A stretch of DNA of 64,000 nt, from contig JAWLAO010000002.1 of assembly GCA_041395445.1 (NCBI GenBank), positions 310,001 to 374,000 of the forward strand, written 5' to 3'. Of the stretch, positions 16,839-24,861 are shown piece after piece. Made by a program: the position numbers and the translations under genes. Under the pieces are notes generated by a model. That model was not told where the DNA came from, ran no database searches, and saw only the letters and a program-made list of their open reading frames with translations. How positions within the stretch are numbered: position 1 is the first letter of the stretch; each line of letters begins with the position of its first letter. The stretch comes from Gammaproteobacteria bacterium (GTDB lineage Bacteria > Pseudomonadota > Gammaproteobacteria > Xanthomonadales > Marinicellaceae).

Positions 16839-19268
16839 ATGGGGGCTGCTGTAAAGTACATTGTTTTTATTTCATTGTTTTTGGTTTTTATTTCATCTCT
16901 AGCTGAGAATTTAACTTTACCAGATTCCACTTATCCAAATACCATTCAAGCAAGACAAGCCGGAGAGCAAGCAAAACTACTTCCTGCACCCTATGTCAGA
17001 AGAGGTACTGGATCAAATAACAGCCTGAAATATGGTCAATTTGTTTCTGTCGATGGCAATCGTGCATTGGTTGGTGCACTGGGTTTGGGTCTTGAGTCAA
17101 GAGGTAAAGGTGCAGCCTATGTCTATGATTGGGTCAATCAGGAATGGCAACTGACTGCCATTCTACAATCTGATGACATCACCAATGAGGACTTCTTTGG
17201 TGGCGAAGTGCTGTTATCAGGAAATCTGGCTTTTGTGAATATGACCGGTGGCACTACAGATCTACCCGGTGCTGTTTATGTTTTTGAATTTGATGGCCAA
17301 AACTGGACTCAAAAACAAAAAATCATGGCTCAAGGTGTGGTCAATTCAGATAACTTCGGTGGCAGTTTGAGCGAGTCAGGTGGTCAACTGATGATCGGCG
17401 CCTGGGGAACCGACAGCTTGAAAGGTTCAGTTTTTGTTTTTGAATACAATGGTTCTGAATGGCAAGAGACGCAAGAATTAACAGCCAATGATGGGGTAGC
17501 GGACGATTGGTTTGGTTATTCGGTCAGTGTTTCCGGTAATTTTGCATTGGTGGGAGCCATCAGAGATGACGGTCAGTCGGGAGCTGCTTATGTTTTTGAA
17601 TATGATGGGAGCAGTTGGACTCAAACCGATAAATTGACAGCCAGTGATATGGCACTCAATGATTGGTTCGGCTTCACAGTCAATTTGTCGGGTAACCGGG
17701 CAGTAATTGGTGCCTCTAACGACGACAGTGGTCGTGGTTCAGCTTATGTGTTTGAATTTAATGGAATAGATTGGATTGAAACCCGCAAATTAATTGCAGA
17801 CGATGGTCAAAGCAGTGACCGGTTTGGCGTGTCCGTGGATCAGTTCGGGGATTTTGTCTTGATTGGAGCTCCAGGATACGCTATAGACAGTACACTTGGT
17901 GGGGTTTACCTGTTTGAATATAACGGCAGTGATTGGAATCAAACATTAACGTTTACAAATTCTACGGGGAATTTAGGCAATGAATTTGGAAATTCGGTCA
18001 GTTTTAACGCTGATCATGTCTTTATCAGTACCTTAACCGGGGTTATTCAAAATGGAGTGACAGGCGGTGTTGTGGTATTTAATCACGGTACCGGTAGCTG
18101 GGTGGAACAAACACGTCTTCTGCCTGATCCGGGGGTTCATGATTATGATAATTTTGCACAATCACTGAGCATATCCGGAAACCGGGCATTGATAGGCGCA
18201 CCGGGTAATGATGACAATGGATACAACACCGGCGCTGCTTACCTGTATGATTACGATGGTCAAAACTGGTATCAAACTACACAACTGACGGCAACCTTGG
18301 GCGCTGATTATGCGGCGTTTGGTTTTGCAGTGAGTCTGTCAGGAGATCGTGCACTCATAGGGGCTCCATACGATACAGAAAATGGCCTAGACACAGGTGC
18401 TGTCTATGTTTTTGATTTTGATGGGAGCCACTGGAATCAAACAGCCAAATTAATTGCCAGTGATGGTGCCACGAGCGACGCTTTTGGTTATGCTGTTAGC
18501 CTGCAAGGAAATCGTGCTGTTATTGGTGCTTATCTCGATGATGATAACGGTGATGGTTCCGGGTCCGTTTATGTCTTTGATTTTGATGGAAGTCAATGGA
18601 CGGAGGCACCAAAAATAACAGCGAGCGATGGTGCAATGGGTGATTGGTTTGGACAATCTGTCAGTTTGCATGGTGACAGGATATTAATTGGTGCTTATCA
18701 GGATGATACCAGTGCTGCGAATGCGGGTTCTGCCTATGTTTTTGAATGGAATGGAAGTATCTGGTCCGAAACTGAAAAACTGGAGGCCAATGATGCGGAG
18801 TCTGATGACTTTTTTGGGTATTCGGTCAGTCTGTCTGGAGATCGGGCGCTCATTGGTGCTTATCAGGAAGATGATAATGGTTCACAGTCCGGAGCTGCTT
18901 ATGTGTTTGATTACGACAATAACAATAGCTTATGGTCGCAACCCATAAAACTTTCTGCTGATGATGGAGGAGCTAATAATTATTTTGGAGCTTCAGTCAA
19001 TGTACTGGGTAATCGTGCCATGATTGGTGCGCCCGGAGGTGATACAGGTTCATCTTATGTGTTTGCATTTGACGGTATGAACTGGTCACAATCAGAAAAG
19101 TTAACCGCCAGTGATGGCACACCCAATGACTTTTTTGGATTTTCCTTAAGTCAAACAACAGAACACACACTAGTGGGCGCAAAACTCGATGATGAATTAG
19201 GAGCCTCCTCAGGTTCTGCTTATGTTTATCTGAACAATGATATTATTTTCGCTGATGGATTTGAATAA
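16839..19268 (+). CDS. Secreted FG-GAP-like beta-propeller protein with 14 repeats
   Basis: I start this at ATG 16839, which follows AAAGGAG (16825-16831) by 7 nt; an upstream TTG at 16812 is in frame but less likely. The roughly 809-residue product has a signal peptide (IVFISLFLVFISSLA) and then about fourteen repeats of about 50 residues with the pattern FGxSVSxSGxRALIGAxxDD, xGAAYVFxxDG, WxQTxKLxAxDG. These resemble integrin-type FG-GAP blades. The C-terminus is DIIFADGFE, a tail I remember on secreted proteins of Xanthomonadales-like bacteria. It is probably extracellular or surface-bound, with unknown ligand. Confidence 0.75.
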   Translation: MGAAVKYIVFISLFLVFISSLAENLTLPDSTYPNTIQARQAGEQAKLLPAPYVRRGTGSNNSLKYGQFVSVDGNRALVGALGLGLESRGKGAAYVYDWVNQEWQLTAILQSDDITNEDFFGGEVLLSGNLAFVNMTGGTTDLPGAVYVFEFDGQNWTQKQKIMAQGVVNSDNFGGSLSESGGQLMIGAWGTDSLKGSVFVFEYNGSEWQETQELTANDGVADDWFGYSVSVSGNFALVGAIRDDGQSGAAYVFEYDGSSWTQTDKLTASDMALNDWFGFTVNLSGNRAVIGASNDDSGRGSAYVFEFNGIDWIETRKLIADDGQSSDRFGVSVDQFGDFVLIGAPGYAIDSTLGGVYLFEYNGSDWNQTLTFTNSTGNLGNEFGNSVSFNADHVFISTLTGVIQNGVTGGVVVFNHGTGSWVEQTRLLPDPGVHDYDNFAQSLSISGNRALIGAPGNDDNGYNTGAAYLYDYDGQNWYQTTQLTATLGADYAAFGFAVSLSGDRALIGAPYDTENGLDTGAVYVFDFDGSHWNQTAKLIASDGATSDAFGYAVSLQGNRAVIGAYLDDDNGDGSGSVYVFDFDGSQWTEAPKITASDGAMGDWFGQSVSLHGDRILIGAYQDDTSAANAGSAYVFEWNGSIWSETEKLEANDAESDDFFGYSVSLSGDRALIGAYQEDDNGSQSGAAYVFDYDNNNSLWSQPIKLSADDGGANNYFGASVNVLGNRAMIGAPGGDTGSSYVFAFDGMNWSQSEKLTASDGTPNDFFGFSLSQTTEHTLVGAKLDDELGASSGSAYVYLNNDIIFADGFE

Positions 19269-19286
19269 GAATAATTTTGTTTAAAC

Positions 19287-20027
19287 TTACATTTCAAATA
19301 TCAATGGCCAGTTTTTACCGGTAATCCATGTTTTACCGGTCTGGATGTCGTGAGCAATTCCGTTAAGAACGCCGGGTTTTTCGATATTTTTTTCTTTTAA
19401 TAAATTGGGTAGCGAGAATCTTTGTGTAACAGAACCTGTTTCAGGGTCAATGACAACAATATAATCGGTTTGAAAAACATTTGCCCAAATCTTTCCGTCT
19501 ATCCATTCCAGTTCGTTCAGTGAATAAACCGGAGTATTGCCAAGTTTAACTTCTATTCCTTTGACGGATTTAAAAGTTTCCGGATTGATAAATTGAAGAA
19601 TATTTGAGCCATTGGACATGATTAAATATTCGCCATCGGTGGTTAAGCCCCAGCCCTGACCAAAATACTTATGAGATTTAATTATTTTCAGTGTCTCTTT
19701 GTCAATTTCAAATGCGGCTTGAGATTTCCAAGTCAGCATGAATAATTTACCATTAAGTTCGGTTAACCCTTCAACAAAATATTTATCATTTATCTTAGTT
19801 TCATTAATAACCTCTCCGCTTTGCAAATTCCAGTTAATAACCCGAGATTGTCCGTAACCGCCACAAGACTCCCAAACAATATTATTTTGAACAATTAGAC
19901 CCTGAGTAAAACAAGTGCTATCATGATTCAAAGACTTTCTCTCGATTTTATTTTGAGCATATATGTGAGTACTCAAAAGAAATAGTAGAGAAGATAAATA
20001 GATTTTTTTATGAATGGAGATAATCAT
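19287..20027 (-). CDS. Glutaminyl-peptide cyclotransferase (secreted)
   Basis: This 246-residue protein has a signal peptide (about 1-24, LLFLLSTHIYAQ) and is built of five-bladed-propeller-type repeats typical of bacterial/plant glutaminyl cyclase (PF05096 family). Visible motifs are CFTQGLIV, GYGQSR, YFVEGLTEL, GQGWGLTTDG, LNELEWIDGKIWANVF and GVLNGIAHD. The enzyme converts N-terminal Gln to pyroglutamate on exported proteins. It is convergent with the beta-propeller gene 18 bp away. It is monocistronic. Confidence 0.88.
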   Translation of the reverse strand: MIISIHKKIYLSSLLFLLSTHIYAQNKIERKSLNHDSTCFTQGLIVQNNIVWESCGGYGQSRVINWNLQSGEVINETKINDKYFVEGLTELNGKLFMLTWKSQAAFEIDKETLKIIKSHKYFGQGWGLTTDGEYLIMSNGSNILQFINPETFKSVKGIEVKLGNTPVYSLNELEWIDGKIWANVFQTDYIVVIDPETGSVTQRFSLPNLLKEKNIEKPGVLNGIAHDIQTGKTWITGKNWPLIFEM

Positions 20028-20150
20028 ATCAATATTTTAAATAAAAACAGGTTAATTGTAATTCATGCTTTTTGAAGTTTATATGAATAGCTTGTCCTAT
20101 TATAGATTTTAATGTCGTTTATAATGACAAATCATAAACATAAAACTGCT

Positions 20151-21467
20151 ATGAATAATAACACTAAACTTTTAATTGTATTGATTTTGTTTTTCACTAC
20201 TTCAATTCAAGCTCAACCCCAAACAATCTGGCACGACCTAACCAATAACACTCAGTTGGTACTGACTCCAAATGGCCAATTTAGTTTTACAAGTTCTATG
20301 GGTGTGTTGCAGGGGACTTATTCTATGCAAAATAATCTGTTGATGATGCAGGACACTTCAGGCAATTATTATCAGTATTCAGTTCAAACTTATACTGACA
20401 ATGTGTTGGTGTTGATGGATCAGTATGAAATAGTTTATAGCTACACAAGTAACTCAAATCAAACTGCAAACACAACGTCTTTAAATAGTCATTCCAATAA
20501 TTATCCCTGGAATAATCCTGCATTCAGTATTGTCTTGAGCCAAAATTCGGGTTTGCAACTTCAGGAAAGAGATTTGCGAATTTATGTGGAGCTTTTACAG
20601 TTATTGATAGGGCAAAAAGTTAATGAGTCTGATGTTGATGCGATGAGAGTTGATTTTGTGAACGAATTTAATGCCAATCCACAAAACTCTTATCAAGAAG
20701 TCAGACAAGTTGAAACTGCAATGACTCAGGTTTTTTCATTAAACAATATTGAAGCTGTGGCAATGGTTCGTGAACAATTAACCGCTGAGTTTCATAAATT
20801 GATTCAGCAAAAACCGGAAATGAACAATTATCACTTTGTGAAAACACTGAATCGCTATGTTCAGGTATTGAATATTGATTACAACACCAATTTGAGTTTA
20901 AGCAATCAGGATGTGGAGGCTTATATCAACTACTTACAGTTTCAGGCGATGCTGACAGGTCAAGATTATCAATTAAGTCAACAAGACAGAATGACATTGC
21001 AGGTAAAATTGACCAGTGAATTCAACTCATATTCGGCACAACAAAAACAAACTTTGGCTTTTGCCAGCTTTATCTGGAATATTGTGGTAACTCAATGGGC
21101 ATCTCTGAATGCAGTGCAACAACAGCAATATGTGGTTCAAATTCAATCGCAAATGTATGGTCAAAATTACAGCAATGTGAATTCACAAACCACCCAGAAT
21201 TATTGGAATCAGGTCAATCAGTACAATTCTAACAACAGCGGATATGATATTGCATCGGTTGAAAACCGTTACCGTCAGGAAGCGGCAGCAAAAGGAATGT
21301 CTCTCAGTCAGTATTTGGATTATAAACAAAGGGATATGGCTGTGAACAACCAGATTTTCACCTCTATCCAGAATTCCATGACAGAAAATCACGCCACCAT
21401 GCTTAATGTGATAAACAATATGGGTGGCAGCGATGACTACTACTATGTTGACTACTCAGGATATTGA
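20151..21467 (+). CDS. Secreted Gln/Asn-rich protein of unknown function
   Basis: I prefer ATG 20151 because it opens a clean signal peptide (MNNNTKLLIVLILFF...SIQAQ); an in-frame ATG exists at 20112. The product, about 438 residues, has an N-terminal beta-rich part (about 25-110; LVLTPNGQFSFTSSMG, YEIVYSYT) and a helical, Gln/Asn-rich part (about 135-400). It ends in a Tyr/Asp-rich tail (DDYYYVDYSGY). The N-terminal segment looks like a lipocalin-like 'GTYSMQNNLLMMQD' sheet but I cannot name it. Its 3' end overlaps the formate dehydrogenase gene by 12 bp, tail to tail. Confidence 0.65.
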   Translation: MNNNTKLLIVLILFFTTSIQAQPQTIWHDLTNNTQLVLTPNGQFSFTSSMGVLQGTYSMQNNLLMMQDTSGNYYQYSVQTYTDNVLVLMDQYEIVYSYTSNSNQTANTTSLNSHSNNYPWNNPAFSIVLSQNSGLQLQERDLRIYVELLQLLIGQKVNESDVDAMRVDFVNEFNANPQNSYQEVRQVETAMTQVFSLNNIEAVAMVREQLTAEFHKLIQQKPEMNNYHFVKTLNRYVQVLNIDYNTNLSLSNQDVEAYINYLQFQAMLTGQDYQLSQQDRMTLQVKLTSEFNSYSAQQKQTLAFASFIWNIVVTQWASLNAVQQQQYVVQIQSQMYGQNYSNVNSQTTQNYWNQVNQYNSNNSGYDIASVENRYRQEAAAKGMSLSQYLDYKQRDMAVNNQIFTSIQNSMTENHATMLNVINNMGGSDDYYYVDYSGY

Positions 21468-24179
21468 TTGTGCCAATTGCTTATGTTTTCCTTTGGATTT
21501 ACGAAAATCAACAGCAACCACTTTATATTCAGGACATTTGGCATCGGCATCATGTTCATCTGAGGTGATATTGTTCACCATAATTTCCGGGAAATGAAAA
21601 GTCGTGCTCAAAATTCCCGGCTTAACTTCATCACTAATTTGAGCTTTAATATCTATTTTCCCACGAGCAGAAGAAACACAGACCAAATCACCATCATTAA
21701 TTGATTTGGTTTGTGCATCTTTAGGATTGATAAGGATTACATCCTCAGTCAGTAATTCTACATTTTTGGTTCTGCGTGTCATGGCTCCGCAATTGTAATG
21801 TTGCAATTTACGATTGGTGGTGAGAATGTAGGGAAATTCTTTTTGGTGTTGAATGATTTCATTGCTTTCATGAAAATCGTGAAATTCAAAATGCCCTAAA
21901 CCTCGTTTGAATTCAGTTTCATGAATTAAAGGACTTTGCTTACCTGATGAATCAACCGGCCATTGCATTCCGTTTTTACCAAGTTTATCCCACGAAATTC
22001 CGGCAAAGAAAGGCACAATTTTTGAAATTTCATCCAATATCCAATCGGGATGATAATCTTCCTGCTTCATTCCCATACGATTCATGATGTCGATAATGAT
22101 TTGCCCATCGGGTTTCGTTCCTGCCAATGGTTGAACCGCTTGATGAACCGCCTGAACCCGTCTTTCGCCGTTGGTGAATGTACCGTTCTTTTCGAGAAAT
22201 GAACTCGCCGGAAGAACAACATCCGCCAATTTGCAGGTTTCGGTCATGAATAGTTCCTGAACAATCAATAAGTCCAAATTTTTCAATGCCTTGATGACTT
22301 TTTGAGAATTGGGATCGGTTTGAACCACATCTTCGCCAATAATCCACATGGATTTTAATTTGCCCAAAATAGCGGCATCAAACATTTCAGGAATTTTATA
22401 ACCGCTCTCAATGGGTGTTTGCACGCCATAATGTTGAGAATAAACTTGCTGAATATCAGCATCATACGCTGATAAATATCCGGCTCCCTGATGAGGTTGA
22501 GCACCCATATCGGCTGCTCCTTGCACGTTGTTTTGTCCACGCAGTGGATTAACACCAACTCCTTTTCGACCGATATTGCCAGTGATCATTGCCAGTTCTG
22601 CAATTTGCATCACTGCTTTTGTACCTTGCGAATGTTCGGTGACACCCAAACCGTGAAAACTCATAGCATTCGCAGCAGAAGCATAGGCAATCGCGGCTTT
22701 TTGAACCAGGTTTTTGTCAACCCCGCAAATTTTTTCCAGCTCCTCAATATCCAGTTGCATGACCGAATCTTTAAACTCTTTAAATCCTTCGGTGCGGGTT
22801 TCTACAAAGTTCTGATTGACTAAATCGTTTTTAATGATGTAATAAAACATCATATTCAAAACAGCAACATTCGTTCCCGGTCTTGGTGCGAGATGATAGG
22901 TTGCGTATGAAGCCAGTTCGGTCTTTCTGGGATCAATCACAATCGTTGTGCCTGATTTCATCGCAAATTGTTTGAGTTTGGCACCTGTCACTGGATGAGA
23001 TTCTGTTGGATTGGCTCCTATGACTAAAATACAATCGGTGTGTTTGATATCTTCAATAGAGTTGGTCGCTGCGCCTGTTCCAAATGTGTTTTGCATTCCA
23101 AGCGCAGTGGGAGAATGGCAAACTCTGGCACAGCAATCAATGTTGTTGTTACCAACTACAGTTCGCATGAACTTTTGCATTAGGTAGTTTTCTTCATTGG
23201 TGCAACGAGCGGAACTGATTCCGGCAATGCTGTTTTTACCAAATTCTGAAATCAAATTTGTGAGTTTTTCTTGAATGAAATCATAAGCCTCATCCCATGA
23301 GCATTCAATCAACTCATTGTCTTTACGAATCATCGGAGATTGCAATCTCTCGGGATGATTATAAAAACCGAAAGCATAACGTCCTTTGAGGCAGGTGTGT
23401 CCTTGATTGACTTCTGCATCGGTTGATGCCTGGATGCCAAGAATTTGGTTATCCTTTGTAGCTACTTCCAAATTGCAACCAACACCGCAATAGGTGCAGA
23501 TAGTTCGTGTTTTTTCAGTCGATTGAACTGATTTTGACATAAAAACATCGGATATTGCCGAGGTTGGGCAAGCTTGAGCACAAGCACCACAACTCACGCA
23601 ATCGGAGTCCATAAATGACACATCATCGCTTTTAATAATGCGATTATCAAAACCACGACCGGACATATTCAGGACAAATTGTCCCTGAATTTCATCACAG
23701 GCACGAACGCAGCGATAACAATTGATGCATTTGGACAAATCTGAAGTCATGTAAGGATGCGATAAATCTTTTTGAAAATGCCGGTGATTATCACCTTGTG
23801 GATAACGGACTTCGGTGATGCCAACACTGGCTGCAACGGATTGCAATTCGCAATTATTATTCACTTCACAGGTTAGGCATTCCAACGGATGATCGGTGAG
23901 AACCAACTCGATAATATTCTTTCTCAGTTTATTGATATTCGCGCTATGGGTATAAATGTACATACCTTCGCTAACCGGCGTGTGACACGATGCCATAGTT
24001 TTTCGAGTTCCATCTTTGGAAAGAGCAACTTCCACACTACAAACACGACAAGAACCAAAGGATTCCAATTGAGGAAGGTCGCATAATGTTGGAACTTGGA
24101 TAAGATTTCGTTTGGCAAACTGTAAAACAGTTTCACCATCAATAATTTGGCAAGATTTATCATTCAGATAAGCAATCAT
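21456..24179 (-). CDS. fdhA: Formate dehydrogenase alpha subunit, NuoG-like N-terminus, Cys type
   Basis: This 907-residue molybdo- or tungsto-enzyme has an N-terminal 2Fe-2S domain (SFGSCRVCSVEV), a His-Cys 4Fe-4S segment (HPLECLTCEVNNNCELQ), two 4Fe-4S motifs (CINCYRCVRACDE; CVSCGACAQACP), a further 4Fe-4S CTYCGVGCNLE, then the molybdopterin catalytic domain and the C-terminal dinucleotide-binding domain. The catalytic position is Cys (CCARVCHSPT, about residue 350), so no selenocysteine is needed. This layout belongs to cytoplasmic NAD-linked formate dehydrogenases. No diaphorase, fdhD or other fdh gene is adjacent, so its electron partner is unknown. Confidence 0.88.
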   Translation of the reverse strand: MIAYLNDKSCQIIDGETVLQFAKRNLIQVPTLCDLPQLESFGSCRVCSVEVALSKDGTRKTMASCHTPVSEGMYIYTHSANINKLRKNIIELVLTDHPLECLTCEVNNNCELQSVAASVGITEVRYPQGDNHRHFQKDLSHPYMTSDLSKCINCYRCVRACDEIQGQFVLNMSGRGFDNRIIKSDDVSFMDSDCVSCGACAQACPTSAISDVFMSKSVQSTEKTRTICTYCGVGCNLEVATKDNQILGIQASTDAEVNQGHTCLKGRYAFGFYNHPERLQSPMIRKDNELIECSWDEAYDFIQEKLTNLISEFGKNSIAGISSARCTNEENYLMQKFMRTVVGNNNIDCCARVCHSPTALGMQNTFGTGAATNSIEDIKHTDCILVIGANPTESHPVTGAKLKQFAMKSGTTIVIDPRKTELASYATYHLAPRPGTNVAVLNMMFYYIIKNDLVNQNFVETRTEGFKEFKDSVMQLDIEELEKICGVDKNLVQKAAIAYASAANAMSFHGLGVTEHSQGTKAVMQIAELAMITGNIGRKGVGVNPLRGQNNVQGAADMGAQPHQGAGYLSAYDADIQQVYSQHYGVQTPIESGYKIPEMFDAAILGKLKSMWIIGEDVVQTDPNSQKVIKALKNLDLLIVQELFMTETCKLADVVLPASSFLEKNGTFTNGERRVQAVHQAVQPLAGTKPDGQIIIDIMNRMGMKQEDYHPDWILDEISKIVPFFAGISWDKLGKNGMQWPVDSSGKQSPLIHETEFKRGLGHFEFHDFHESNEIIQHQKEFPYILTTNRKLQHYNCGAMTRRTKNVELLTEDVILINPKDAQTKSINDGDLVCVSSARGKIDIKAQISDEVKPGILSTTFHFPEIMVNNITSDEHDADAKCPEYKVVAVDFRKSKGKHKQLAQSIS

Positions 24180-24336
24180 AACTTTGGAATAATCACAAAC
24201 TTGTTATCATTGTAATCTTTTTTGAACTTCTAATCTGCAATTTTTAGAAATAATCTTAGATTTGCTTGGTGGGATTGGCAGATAATTTACAGGAATTTTG
24301 AAGGGAAGGGCAAAAGTGGGACTGGTGTTAAAGAGG

Positions 24337-24810
24337 TTAAGCTAGTTTTTGAATTTCATCATCAGCCATGTTTTTTAATTTTGACTCCAAAACATCAAGT
24401 TTTTCAACGATTGTTTTCGATACTAAATCAAGTTGTTTGAATTTTCTTTTGGCTTCTAATTTATTTTGTTCATCAACTTTTGAAGCCTTTCCAACCAATT
24501 TGCTAAATAAAGAGTGTTTTTTCTCATTAAACAAAAGAGCAAAAATTTGCATGTAAAGTGTGTGAAGTTGTGAGTGTGGATCCTCGATCTCTTTAAACTC
24601 TCTCAAACCGGATAAGGCCTGACCATCACCATAATACCAAGAACCAAATTCACAGTCGGTATAATTGATTGGAACTTGGTCTTTTTCAATAGGGATACCC
24701 TCAATTAAAGCTGAAGCATAGCTAACCCAGCGTTTGTGGGACTGCTTCGCTTTTCTTAGTTTTTGAATAATTTCTTGCAACTTATATCTCCATAGATTTA
24801 AAAGTCGCAA
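24337..24810 (-). CDS. Stand-alone CZB (chemoreceptor zinc-binding) domain protein
   Basis: This 157-residue cytoplasmic protein contains the CZB pattern of one Cys and three His: H25 in SHKRWVSYASAL, C53 in DCEFGSWYYGDG, and H79 and H83 in EDPHSQLHTLYMQI. The C-terminal third (about 105-157) is a charged helix, possibly a coiled coil. CZB domains usually hang on chemoreceptors or diguanylate cyclases and sense zinc or hypochlorous acid. Here no other domain is attached and no chemotaxis gene is nearby. It lies 52 bp after the ppsA stop on the same strand. Zinc binding is inferred from motif only. Confidence 0.75.
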   Translation of the reverse strand: MRLLNLWRYKLQEIIQKLRKAKQSHKRWVSYASALIEGIPIEKDQVPINYTDCEFGSWYYGDGQALSGLREFKEIEDPHSQLHTLYMQIFALLFNEKKHSLFSKLVGKASKVDEQNKLEAKRKFKQLDLVSKTIVEKLDVLESKLKNMADDEIQKLA

Positions 24811-24861
24811 TCATATATTCATTCACCATGAAAAAATGTGATGATGGTTTATGTTTAACAA

